12,716 nucleotides of DNA, taken from positions 1 through 12,716 of the forward strand of contig JAGVII010000656.1 in assembly GCA_020056155.1 (NCBI GenBank). Direction: 5' to 3'. Positions 1-6,465 of the stretch are shown one piece after another. A program made the translations under genes and the position numbers. The stretch comes from Afipia sp. (GTDB taxonomy: Bacteria; Pseudomonadota; Alphaproteobacteria; Rhizobiales; Xanthobacteraceae). The notes beneath the pieces are model-generated. The model was not told where the DNA came from. It searched no databases and saw only the letters and a list, made by a program, of their open reading frames with translations. Position 1 is the first letter of the stretch. Each line of letters opens with the position of its first letter.

Positions 1-92
1 CCGAAAAGGACGGAAGGCGACGGCGAAACGCCTCACTTGAGGTGTCTGCAAATAACGGCCAAACTGCGCCTATCCACAACGTGATTGAAATG

Positions 93-551
93 ATGAAACG
101 CACATTCGAAGATTTTAAGCCCGGTCACCTCGGAACGTTCGGCCCCCATCATGTTTCCCGCGAGGACATTATCGAATTCGCCACCGAGTTCGATCCGCAG
201 CCGATGCATCTCGATGAGGAGGCCGCCAGCCGCACCATCCTGAAAGGTCTGTCGGGCTCGGGCTGGCATATGTGCGCGCTCTGGATGCGCATGGCATGGG
301 ACGGCTTCATCAGCGGCATCGCGTCGATGGGCGCGCCGGGGGTCGAGGAAGTCAGATGGGTTTCGCCGCTGCGGCCAGGAGACGATCTCATGCTCGATGT
401 CGAGGTGCTCGACACGCGTGAATCGAAGAGCATGCCCGACATCGGATTTGTCCATCTCAAGCAGGAGATGCGAAACGCATCCGGGCAGGTTCTTATGGTC
501 AGCACGATTAAGATTATGGTCCTGCGGCGACATGCCGTGGAAGCGACGTAA
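93..551 (+). CDS. MaoC-like (hot-dog fold) dehydratase, first of a tandem pair
   Basis: A 152-residue protein of the MaoC / R-specific enoyl-CoA hydratase family, whose members add or remove water on acyl-CoA thioesters in the cytoplasm. The sequence shows the family signature FDPQPMHLDEE around residues 33-43. Its D-x4-H pair (D34, H39) matches the catalytic Asp and His; Gln replaces the usual Asn between them. LSGSGWH follows, as expected for the hot-dog helix region. The frame is open to the left window edge. The ATG at 93 was chosen because MKRTFEDFKPG then aligns with the start of the next gene (MPYFEDIKIG); GTG at 42 or 81 and ATG at 90 are alternatives, and no start has a clear Shine-Dalgarno. 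The next gene starts 13 bases downstream, so the two are probably cotranscribed. The substrate cannot be told from the sequence. Confidence 0.85.
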   Translation: MKRTFEDFKPGHLGTFGPHHVSREDIIEFATEFDPQPMHLDEEAASRTILKGLSGSGWHMCALWMRMAWDGFISGIASMGAPGVEEVRWVSPLRPGDDLMLDVEVLDTRESKSMPDIGFVHLKQEMRNASGQVLMVSTIKIMVLRRHAVEAT

Positions 552-564
552 GAGGCGATCCGCA

Positions 565-1044
565 ATGCCGTATTTCGAGGATATCAAGATCGGCGATCGC
601 CGCGAACTGGGATCGTTCACGTTCACGCCGGAGAACATCAAGGCCTTCGCCACGAAATTCGATCCGCAGCCGTTTCATCTCGACGAGGAAGCGGGCCGCA
701 AGTCGGTGTTCGGCGGTCTCGCCGCGTCGGGATGGCATGTCGCGGCGGTCTACATGAAGCTGACGGTCGCGAGCTTCCAGCGGGATGCCGCAGAACGCCT
801 CGCGCGCGGCGAGAAGCCGGTGGCGTCGGGCCCGTCGCCGGGGTTTCGCGAACTGAAATGGATCAAGCCGGTGCTCGCCGGCGACACGCTGACCTATGCG
901 TCGGAGGTCACCTCGATGCGGCCGCTGGAATCGCGTCCGCAGTTCGGCTTCGTCGGATTCTACAACACCGGCGTCAATCAGCGCGGCGAACTGGCGTTCT
1001 CGTTCATGGGCTCGGTGTTCGCGCCGAGACGGCCCGCCGCCTGA
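565..1044 (+). CDS. MaoC-like (hot-dog fold) dehydratase, second of a tandem pair
   Basis: A 159-residue MaoC-family acyl dehydratase. FDPQPFHLDEEAG at residues 32-44 carries the D-x4-H catalytic pair (D33, H38), followed by GGLAASGWHVAAVYMKL, closely parallel to the preceding protein. The start is set by homology with that protein and by an AGAGG stretch about ten bases before the ATG; the open frame continues upstream to 397 but there overlaps the first gene. The pair could act as homodimers or as a heterodimer, as known for some actinobacterial MaoC pairs. Both copies here keep the catalytic residues, so neither looks like a purely structural subunit. The family call is secure; the substrate is unknown. 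Confidence 0.88.
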   Translation: MPYFEDIKIGDRRELGSFTFTPENIKAFATKFDPQPFHLDEEAGRKSVFGGLAASGWHVAAVYMKLTVASFQRDAAERLARGEKPVASGPSPGFRELKWIKPVLAGDTLTYASEVTSMRPLESRPQFGFVGFYNTGVNQRGELAFSFMGSVFAPRRPAA

Positions 1045-1064
1045 ACTTCGCAGCCATGCGCTAA

Positions 1065-1104
1065 GGAAAAAGCGCCGCCCGCTCGTATCATGGAGAGGGC
1101 GGCG
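1065..1104 (-). terminator. Putative rho-independent terminator for the 1186-1599 gene
   Basis: An 8-base perfect inverted repeat (CGCCGCCC at 1073-1080, GGGCGGCG at 1097-1104) with a 16-base loop. Read on the minus strand the stem is followed by CTTTTCC, a short U tract, about 80 bases past the stop codon of the minus-strand gene. No T run follows on the plus strand, so it is assigned to the minus strand. The long loop and short U tract make it weak. Confidence 0.45.
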
Positions 1105-1185
1105 ACAAGTCTCAGGGAGAATGCTTTGTCCCGGGAAGCATGATCCCGAGAGATCACGTCCGAACAAAACAGAGTTCGGTCCTTG

Positions 1186-1599
1186 TTAGTCCTGGCGCGG
1201 TTCGGGAGCGGTACGCTTCCACTGCGCCAGATTGTCGGCAATCATGCGCGTCGATTTCATCGCGGTCTGGCCGAGCTGGGCGTAACCGGCGAGTTCGCGC
1301 TGGATGCGCTGGCCTTCGTTGTGCATCAGCGTTCGCAGTCCTTCGAGCTCCGTGATCAGGTTTTCGATTTCGCCGAGCGATGCGCCCGCGACGCGATGGA
1401 TCAGCGTGTTGACGCTGCTGACCGCGGCTTCGGCGGACGTGTCGGCCGGTGTGTCGGTGCCCGGTGTTGCCGGGCTGCGGCGAAGATAGGCGACGTCCTT
1501 GCGGACGAAATCGCGAATTCCGGCTTCAACATCGCTGACGGCGGCGAGGTTCTTGTCCTCGTCAGTGATCTCGGACTTTTCTGCCTGGATGGCGTTCAT
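1186..1599 (-). CDS. Conserved-looking hypothetical protein, helical, no membrane segment
   Basis: A 137-residue protein I do not recognise functionally. It begins MNAIQAEKSEITDEDKN. Residues 10-40 are charged, residues 42-60 form a Pro/Thr/Ala-rich linker, and residues 62-130 are likely amphipathic helix (IENLITELEGLRTLMHNEGQ and beyond), perhaps a coiled coil. There is no signal peptide or membrane helix, so it is probably cytoplasmic. The start is well supported by AAGGA ten bases before the ATG. G/C-rich third positions support real coding. It is convergent with the MaoC pair, and a possible terminator lies between them. Confidence 0.75.
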   Translation of the reverse strand: MNAIQAEKSEITDEDKNLAAVSDVEAGIRDFVRKDVAYLRRSPATPGTDTPADTSAEAAVSSVNTLIHRVAGASLGEIENLITELEGLRTLMHNEGQRIQRELAGYAQLGQTAMKSTRMIADNLAQWKRTAPEPRQD

Positions 1600-1773
1600 C
1601 GGCTGTTCCTTGTTTCGCAGGTTGAGCGAGCGCGGATGTCCCCCGCACGACGAGTAGAGGTATATCAGTCCAGCCGATCATGACCGAAACGCGGCGAGGA
1701 TGCGGCGAAGGCCTATTCATACAGTGGACAAACCGGGAATGGCCGGGATGGTAGCCATCCGGTTAAGCGGAAC

Positions 1774-2697
1774 CTACCAGCGGGTTTTGAAGCCCGCGGT
1801 CAGGCTGCTGTTGGCGAAGCCTTGGGGCGTCTCGCTGATCGATCCTGTGACGGTGACGCCGCCGAACAGTTTCTGTTCGGCGCCGATCCGGCGCAGCCAT
1901 TTGTCGTCGGCGCTTGAATGGGTCTGGCCCGCGATGAAGCTGGTGCCGGTTTCAACAATGCCGAGCCTGGCGGACTGATTGACTTCAAAAATGCGCGACG
2001 ACGCGCCGAGACCGAACACCGGCACCAGCGTCTGCTGCGTGACGTTATAGCCGTTCTGAAGCGTGAGCGAGTATCGATCGCCGCCGAACGGCAGGGATTT
2101 GGTCAGCGACGTCGCGAGCTTGCTCTGATCCTGCGCCGGATCGGTGCGAGCTTCGATCGCGGTCTTGTCCCAGATCGAGCCGAGGCCGGGCGCGGTCATC
2201 GCGGCCCATGCGCTGCCAGATGATTGCGAAATCTGATTGTTGTGCGCGATTTTCTCCGCGAGGACTTCCGACGAGGTCAAAGGCATCTGCGTCGTGACGT
2301 TCAGATCGGCGCCGACACGTGTATCCCAGAACGGCGTGATCGGCTGCTTGATCGTGACCGCGGACGATCCGTCCTCGTTGTCGCTGCGGCTCCATGACCA
2401 GGGGGCGCTCAATGCGGCAGCCGTCTTGCGCTCGATTTTTGAAGGCTGGGCGTAAACCGACGTCGGATCGGTGTTGAGGATGCTCCAGTCGATGTCCGCA
2501 GGCTCGGTGAACTCGGGCGCCGCTGTCTCGGTGGCTTCGATCGCTTCCGGAGCCGTACCGTCTTCCGCGCGCGCGACATGAGCCGCTGCAAGACCGCACG
2601 CGACGGCCAGCGCGATCGCGATCCGGCTTCGTGATGGCGTGGGATGCGGCATTCGCGGGGTCATTGCACTTCGTCCGGCATTTTCGCGGGTCGTCAT
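1774..2697 (-). CDS. Secreted, beta-rich probable envelope protein of unknown function
   Basis: A 307-residue protein with a Sec-type signal: basic PSRSR, a hydrophobic IAIALAVACGLAAA stretch, and a likely cleavage after HVARA (A44|E45). The mature part starts with an acidic, Thr/Ala/Pro-rich segment (about 45-70). It continues as alternating polar/hydrophobic stretches such as RVGADLNVTTQM and RYSLTLQNGYNVTQQ, ending FKTRW with a terminal aromatic residue. That pattern suggests an outer-membrane or periplasmic beta structure, but this is inference. Internal Met codons at 12 and 16 are alternative starts nearer the signal core; none has a strong Shine-Dalgarno. No known family is recognised. 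Confidence 0.75.
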   Translation of the reverse strand: MTTRENAGRSAMTPRMPHPTPSRSRIAIALAVACGLAAAHVARAEDGTAPEAIEATETAAPEFTEPADIDWSILNTDPTSVYAQPSKIERKTAAALSAPWSWSRSDNEDGSSAVTIKQPITPFWDTRVGADLNVTTQMPLTSSEVLAEKIAHNNQISQSSGSAWAAMTAPGLGSIWDKTAIEARTDPAQDQSKLATSLTKSLPFGGDRYSLTLQNGYNVTQQTLVPVFGLGASSRIFEVNQSARLGIVETGTSFIAGQTHSSADDKWLRRIGAEQKLFGGVTVTGSISETPQGFANSSLTAGFKTRW

Positions 2698-2774
2698 GGC
2701 TGATCGGGAGCCATCAGATTATCAAGCGGGTTAATATCGCCTTTCGACGCCGTCGTCGCGGACCGCGGCGATGT

Positions 2775-2802
2775 TGTCTCAATTGTGTTTGTCGCAATTG
2801 TG
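2775..2802. repeat. Two 13-base direct repeats upstream of the envelope-protein gene
   Basis: TGTCTCAATTGTG (2775-2787) and TGTCGCAATTGTG (2790-2802) agree at 12 of 13 bases with a 15-base period. They lie 78-105 bases upstream of the start codon of the minus-strand envelope-protein gene, a position fitting paired operator half-sites. The function is inferred from position only. Confidence 0.4.
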
Positions 2803-2850
2803 ACTCGGCGGGTTCGGGCGCATGAACGTTATGAGACGCTGACGCTGCAT

Positions 2851-2876
2851 AAAAAAGCGGCCCCGCAGGGGGCCGC
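2851..2876 (-). terminator. Rho-independent terminator for the SnoaL-like gene at 2903-3334
   Basis: A perfect 8-base stem (GCGGCCCC 2857-2864, GGGGCCGC 2869-2876) with a 4-base loop. On the minus strand it is followed directly by six T residues (A run at 2851-2856 on the plus strand). It sits 27 bases past the stop of the minus-strand gene. This is the clearest terminator in the window. Confidence 0.85.
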
Positions 2877-2902
2877 TGGTGTCCGCCGGAGGGAGCGGAA
2901 TT

Positions 2903-3334
2903 CTATGCGATTTTCGGCAGATGAATCTGACGGCCAAGCGCCTGCTCGACCAGATCGAAGGTGTCGATGATGGCGCGAAGCCTGATCAGGCGCCCGGCGT
3001 CGAACTTCGCGAAGATGGCGATCCGGACACTGATCGGTGTGCCCGATGTCGTCGATGTTAGCGAATACCGCATCAGCGATGCCGTCGAGTCCTCGCCGAT
3101 CATGAGCGATTCCCGGTCGAAACGGTGAAGGCTGACGATGCTCGAGATTTCGCGAACGACATCGATCACGGCGCGCTTGCCGTGGCGCGGGCCGAGAAAG
3201 GCGAACATGTCGATCGGGCCGTAAATCGCCCAGTCGACGTTCTCGTCGAGGATCGATTCGAGGTGATCGGTCTGACGCTCGTTCAGCGCACGATGAAACG
3301 CGCGCGAGAAACGCCAGAGGCTCTGCTCTGTCAT
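2903..3334 (-). CDS. SnoaL/NTF2-like fold protein, paralog A
   Basis: A 143-residue protein of the SnoaL-like / nuclear transport factor 2 superfamily, small cone-shaped alpha+beta barrels that serve as isomerases, cyclases or ligand-binding proteins. An N-terminal helical part (RAFHRALNERQTDHLESILD, residues 11-30) leads into the DENVDWAIYGP strand, then GPRHGKRAVIDVVREI (residues 48-63), and a C-terminal sheet ending in IIDTFDLVEQALGR. The start is supported by AGGA 11 bases before the ATG, and a strong terminator follows the stop. Its FDLV-x-Q-x-LGR ending is shared with the protein at 4215-4670. No catalytic residues can be assigned. Confidence 0.85.
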   Translation of the reverse strand: MTEQSLWRFSRAFHRALNERQTDHLESILDENVDWAIYGPIDMFAFLGPRHGKRAVIDVVREISSIVSLHRFDRESLMIGEDSTASLMRYSLTSTTSGTPISVRIAIFAKFDAGRLIRLRAIIDTFDLVEQALGRQIHLPKIA

Positions 3335-3570
3335 TCTTGAGGTCCTGAAATGTCACATAACCAAGCAGCAAACAGCCCTCGTGGCGTCGCCGATGACGCC
3401 GGGCTTGCATGCTGGAATTCCAATTAATGACAGTGGAATTATCAAATTTAGCCCGGATGACAACGCACGATATTGCAATGCACAAATGTGCGAAACGCGG
3501 GTTTGGCGCTTAAAGTTCAATCAGGACGTGCGGCGGCACAAAACGGCGGCAGTCTGCCGGAGGCCAAATG

Positions 3571-3816
3571 TCAGGCGTCGCCCTCCATCCGGATGCGCGC
3601 GCGGGAGGCGGTATAAGCGGCCCATATCGCCCCGGTGAGCCCACCGACAACCGCGCCCACGGGCGCAAAGGTGAAGAACACCAGCATTGCGCTGTAGCCT
3701 TCGAAATCTGTGGTGCTGAAAATGCTGACCCAGGCGATTCCCGCCAGGATGCCGAGCGCAGATCCCAGAACGAGGCCGAAGACGGTGCCCAGAGCTGCCA
3801 AAACGATTGTTTTCAT
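3571..3816 (-). CDS. Small two-helix membrane protein
   Basis: An 81-residue hydrophobic protein. MKTIVLAALGTVFGLVLGSA and the following ILAGIAWVSIF form a first Gly-rich membrane segment (roughly residues 3-32). MLVFFTFAPVGAVVGGLTGA (roughly 44-63) forms a second. A short basic tail (ASRARIRMEGDA) follows, probably cytoplasmic. The ATG at 3816 was chosen because GAGG lies six bases before it; the upstream in-frame ATG at 3831 would place that Shine-Dalgarno inside the gene. The Gly-zipper-like spacing suggests helix packing or oligomerisation. No family is recognised. Confidence 0.7.
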   Translation of the reverse strand: MKTIVLAALGTVFGLVLGSALGILAGIAWVSIFSTTDFEGYSAMLVFFTFAPVGAVVGGLTGAIWAAYTASRARIRMEGDA

Positions 3817-3986
3817 CATGTCCCTCGTCATCCGGGCTGTGTCCCGGACACCGGTTCGTCGGGCGGCAAGGCCGACAGGTTCATGGCCGGGAGCGGCTTG
3901 AATGGCCGTCCCGCGTCATCCTCGACGTCATAATTGACCAATCGCTTTTCAGGTCCGCCTGATGTGGCGGTTCGCAAGTCCGCATC

Positions 3987-4205
3987 ATGAAATTGCCGAT
4001 GACAGATTCGTCTGCCCGAAACCGGCTGCGCATGTTTGCGATGCTCGGCACCAACGGGCAGGCGATCTTTGTCGATCCTGCCTCGAAGCTCGTGCTGGTG
4101 CACACCGCCGTTCGCCTGAAGCCGAACAAGGACCCGGCGGCGCGCGAACTGATCGCGCTGTGGTTCGGGCTGGTGCGCGAACTCGGTGTGTCGGCGGTGC
4201 GTTAG
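3987..4205 (+). pseudogene. C-terminal remnant of a beta-lactamase-family serine hydrolase
   Basis: The open frame encodes about 72 residues. From about residue 15 on it resembles the extreme C-terminus of class-C beta-lactamase-like serine hydrolases of the 6-aminohexanoate-dimer hydrolase (NylB) type, as I recall them: RMFAMLGTNGQAIFVDPASK, then LVLVHTAVRLKP, then DPAARELIALWFGLVRELG. The S-x-x-K nucleophile motif and the rest of the catalytic domain are absent upstream, where an in-frame stop occurs at 3960-3962 and no hydrolase-like sequence was seen. The fragment ends ten bases before the stop of the convergent SnoaL-like gene. It is best read as a leftover from deletion or recombination; translation is unlikely since no Shine-Dalgarno is visible. 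Confidence 0.6.
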
Positions 4206-4214
4206 GTTTGACGG

Positions 4215-4670
4215 CTATTGCCGCATCGCATGTTTCAGGCGGGCAGCGAATTCGTCGGTCAGGTCACGCCCGAGCAATTGCTGGACCAGATCGAAGGTAT
4301 CGAACAGCGAGCGGTGCTCCAGGATGCGGCCGTTTCGCAGGGTGAAGAATTCCCCGACGTTGAGCGTGATGACGCGCTGGTCGCTGCGCTTGGTCAGGGT
4401 CGCCTGCACGAACGTCGCGGCCTGTGTTTCATCCGCGACCACAAATTCGATCGTATGGCGCCGGTCGGAATAGCGCTCCTGCTGGATCTGGATGGCTTTC
4501 GCGATCCACGCCTTGCTCTGGTGGATGCCGAGATGCGGAAAGATTTCAACGGGGGCATAGGTCACGGAAACAAATGCATCGTCGCAGCACTGCTCCATGC
4601 GTGCGACGTCACCGGAATAGTAGGATTCGATAAAGGTCCGCACGCATTGTTCGGACTGTTGATTGTTCAT
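4215..4670 (-). CDS. SnoaL/NTF2-like fold protein, paralog B
   Basis: A 151-residue SnoaL/NTF2-like protein. It starts with the typical helix CVRTFIESYYSGDVARMEQC, then the strand AFVSVTYAPVEIFPHLG, the helix KAWIAKAIQIQQERYSDR, and central strands (HTIEFVVADETQAATFVQAT and ITLNVGEFFTLRNGRILEHR). It ends LFDTFDLVQQLLGRDL, matching the end of the 2903-3334 protein. The ATG is preceded by GGGGGAG about ten bases away. A 23-base inverted repeat lies just upstream and may be an operator. It may act as an isomerase, lyase or ligand-binding protein; the sequence does not decide. Confidence 0.87.
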   Translation of the reverse strand: MNNQQSEQCVRTFIESYYSGDVARMEQCCDDAFVSVTYAPVEIFPHLGIHQSKAWIAKAIQIQQERYSDRRHTIEFVVADETQAATFVQATLTKRSDQRVITLNVGEFFTLRNGRILEHRSLFDTFDLVQQLLGRDLTDEFAARLKHAMRQ

Positions 4671-4691
4671 TGCGTCGTCTCCCCCAGTTTG

Positions 4692-4714
4692 GCGGTTCCG
4701 TAGGTGGGAACCGC
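4692..4714. promoter_or_regulatory. 8+8 inverted repeat upstream of SnoaL-like gene B, possible operator
   Basis: GCGGTTCC (4692-4699) and GGAACCGC (4707-4714) form a perfect 8-base inverted repeat with a 7-base spacer. It lies 22-44 bases upstream of the start codon of the minus-strand gene at 4670. The spacing suits a dimeric repressor site overlapping a promoter or a leader hairpin. No T run follows on either strand, so it is not a typical terminator. Confidence 0.4.
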
Positions 4715-4823
4715 ATGAGGATCAAGCCGCATGCAGTGCGAGGTTTAACGAAGTCTCTCCAATGTGTCGATGATTGTTCGCGACGGCCTGAATCGGTGTG
4801 AACTGCAGCCGCAACGAAAAATT

Positions 4824-4991
4824 TCACCGGTAGTTAATGCTCCATTGCACGATCTGCGGACGCACGCGGCGCAATACGAGATTCGTCGATGCGATCAGCA
4901 CGTCGCCCGTCACCGACGCGAAGCGGCTCGCAGCCAGCGCGGGAGCCTTCGGTGCGTCTTTTTGATTGTTGAGCGATGCATCCTGCGCCAT
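4824..4991 (-). CDS. Possible small protein (55 residues), uncertain
   Basis: A minus-strand frame beginning MAQDASLNNQKDAPKAPALA and ending IVQWSINYR. About three quarters of its third codon positions are G or C, rising in the second half, and the stretch FASVTGDVLIASTNLVLRR looks protein-like. No Shine-Dalgarno is visible before the ATG. The frame is open upstream for thirteen codons (EEDAKPAEP just before the Met). A neighbouring frame upstream reads LTSADAAKKTPNQPS, resembling the end of a signal peptide. This may therefore be the tail of a frameshifted exported protein rather than an intact gene. Function unknown. Confidence 0.3.
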   Translation of the reverse strand: MAQDASLNNQKDAPKAPALAASRFASVTGDVLIASTNLVLRRVRPQIVQWSINYR

Positions 4992-5156
4992 CGGCTCGGC
5001 TGGTTTGGCGTCTTCTTCGCCGCGTCGGCGCTAGTCAACACCAGAGTACAGATCACACGGCGCCGGACAGGAATTTCACAGCCGTCATCGTCGTGTTCGT
5101 GATGTGTCGCCCGAGCCTGCGGCGGCTACCCTACGACACTATCCCGCACATCGTGA

Positions 5157-5181
5157 GGAACGGCCGTCCGAATTGCGCATT
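5157..5181 (+). promoter_or_regulatory. Possible EcfG-type general stress promoter
   Basis: GGAAC at 5157-5161, then 16 bases, then CATT at 5178-5181. The alphaproteobacterial general stress sigma factor EcfG recognises GGAAC, a 16-17 base spacer, then CGTT; this is one base off. It lies about 25 bases before the start codon of the small hydrophilic gene, leaving room for a very short leader with its AGGAG site. Assignment is by motif and position. Confidence 0.35.
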
Positions 5182-5206
5182 GTCTCCTCATATACAGGAG
5201 AAACGC

Positions 5207-5386
5207 ATGACCAAGACTATCCCGCCTGTCCCGGAAGACAACCGCAGCGACAAGGGGCCCGGCAGCGCGCCGAAGGTGACGACCGACAATACCAAGGGCC
5301 ACCGCGACGACGAAAAGCAGAACATTGACGAGCAGGGCAACCACGGAAACATGAAACAGAACACCAGCAATCGCAGGTCCGGTTGA
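5207..5386 (+). CDS. Small, highly hydrophilic conserved-type protein (59 residues)
   Basis: A 59-residue protein with almost no hydrophobic residues, rich in Asp, Asn, Lys, Gln and Gly: DDEKQNIDEQGNHGNMKQNT near the C-terminus. It resembles the short disordered proteins with a QNIDEQG..N.KQNT pattern that are common in Rhizobiales, as I recall them; no biochemical role is established for those. The start is well supported by AGGAG six bases before the ATG. A possible EcfG promoter lies just upstream, suggesting stress induction, and pfkA begins 80 bases downstream. It is likely soluble and disordered. Confidence 0.75.
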   Translation: MTKTIPPVPEDNRSDKGPGSAPKVTTDNTKGHRDDEKQNIDEQGNHGNMKQNTSNRRSG

Positions 5387-5466
5387 AGGGAAACTGGCGC
5401 GATGGCCGGCTCTCACACACGTCCGCCCGGATGGACGGCGAGCGAACGGCATCATAAAGTTCTGCC

Positions 5467-6438
5467 ATGAAAGCCATTGCGATTCTGACCAGCGGCGGCG
5501 ATGCCCCCGGCATGAACGCCGCCATCCGTGCGGTCACGCGCAGCGCACTCAATCGCGATATCGCGGTGTTCGGCGTGCGCGAAGGCTGGCAGGGACTGAT
5601 CGACGACCGGATGATCCCGCTCAATGCGCGCGATGTCGGCGGCATTATCCAGATCGGCGGGACGTTTCTCGGCAGTGCGCGCTCGAAGGAATTCCGCGAG
5701 GAGAACGGCCGCTCGAAGGCGTTGCGCAATCTGGCGACGCGCGGCATCGACGCGCTGGTGGTGATCGGCGGCAACGGCTCGCAGACCGGCTCCGCCGCGC
5801 TGCATGGTCTGGGTTTTCCCGTCGTCGGCATCGCCTCGACCATCGACAACGATCTTTACGGCACCGACGTCACCATCGGCTGCGATACAGCCATCAACGT
5901 GACACTCGAGGCCATCGACAATCTGCGCACCACGGGCTCGTCCCACACCCGCGCGTTTCTGGTCGAGACCATGGGGCGCAATTGCGGCTATCTCGCCATG
6001 ATGGCGGGCCTCGCCGGAGGCGCAGAGGTGATCTCGACGCCCGAGCTGGAAGTATCGGCTTTCGAAATCTCCGAACGGCTGCGCGCGGCCTATGAACGCG
6101 GCAAGACCCACGCGATCGTTGTGATCGCCGAGGGCGTCAAGGAGAATGCGGCGCGTATCCTGGCTCACTTCGAAAAGGACCGGGGCATGGTGGGGTTCGA
6201 GCTGCGCGCCACCGTGCTTGGTCATGTTGTGCGCGGTGCGCCGCCCACGGCGTTCGACCGGCTGCTCGCGACACGGCTGGGCGTTGCCGCGCTCACATCG
6301 CTGGCGGAAGGCGTGTCGGGAGTGCTGGTCGGCGAGCAGCGCGGTGAAATTACCCGCACGCCGCTGGCCGAAATCGCGGGCCGCACCAAGCCGATTTCCA
6401 CCAGTCTCATCGATCTCGCCCGCGTTCTGGCGCAGTAA
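5467..6438 (+). CDS. pfkA: 6-phosphofructokinase (ATP-type by motif), with Asn at position 103
   Basis: A 323-residue phosphofructokinase that phosphorylates fructose 6-phosphate to the 1,6-bisphosphate. Numbering runs in register with the E. coli enzyme through at least residue 171: the N-terminal GGDAPGMNA nucleotide loop, R72 in FLGSARS, TIDND at 125-129 with catalytic D127 and D129, R162 in SSHTR, and R171 in METMGR-type sequence ETMGRNCG. Position 104 is Gly and position 124 is Ser, not the Asp/Lys pair of PPi-dependent enzymes, so ATP is the likely donor. The GGDGS motif reads GGNGS (N103), where E. coli has a Mg-binding Asp. No strong Shine-Dalgarno precedes the ATG; it is convergent with the csaA-like gene, 27 bases apart. 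Confidence 0.93.
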   Translation: MKAIAILTSGGDAPGMNAAIRAVTRSALNRDIAVFGVREGWQGLIDDRMIPLNARDVGGIIQIGGTFLGSARSKEFREENGRSKALRNLATRGIDALVVIGGNGSQTGSAALHGLGFPVVGIASTIDNDLYGTDVTIGCDTAINVTLEAIDNLRTTGSSHTRAFLVETMGRNCGYLAMMAGLAGGAEVISTPELEVSAFEISERLRAAYERGKTHAIVVIAEGVKENAARILAHFEKDRGMVGFELRATVLGHVVRGAPPTAFDRLLATRLGVAALTSLAEGVSGVLVGEQRGEITRTPLAEIAGRTKPISTSLIDLARVLAQ

Positions 6439-6465
6439 ACGCGCCGCAGCGTCGTCATCAGCGGG

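Larger units (their letters stand above)
4671..5206. other. Gene-poor stretch between a SnoaL-like gene and a small hydrophilic gene
   Basis: About 535 bases without a certain gene. It holds an inverted repeat near 4692-4714, a possible 55-residue minus-strand ORF at 4824-4991, and a possible EcfG-type promoter at 5157-5181. A longer plus-strand open frame at 4764-5102 has arginine- and cysteine-rich composition unlike a real protein and was not called. Confidence 0.5.

Noticed and set aside
33..653. Minus-strand open frame across the MaoC genes
   Set aside because: Antisense to two clear MaoC-family proteins; no motif of its own.
1129..1180. Degenerate copy of a GCATGATCCCGA-type repeat and a CCGAAC/GTTCGG hairpin after the 1186-1599 gene
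   Set aside because: Only a short stretch resembles the repeat, and the hairpin lacks a following T run; too little to call.
1746..1760. GGATGG-TAG-CCATCC hairpin after the envelope-protein gene as a terminator
   Set aside because: Six-base stem with a three-base loop and no T run on the minus strand.
4764..5102. 112-codon plus-strand open frame upstream of the small hydrophilic gene
   Set aside because: Arg/His/Cys-rich composition, no ribosome binding site, and it ends before the well-supported start at 5207.
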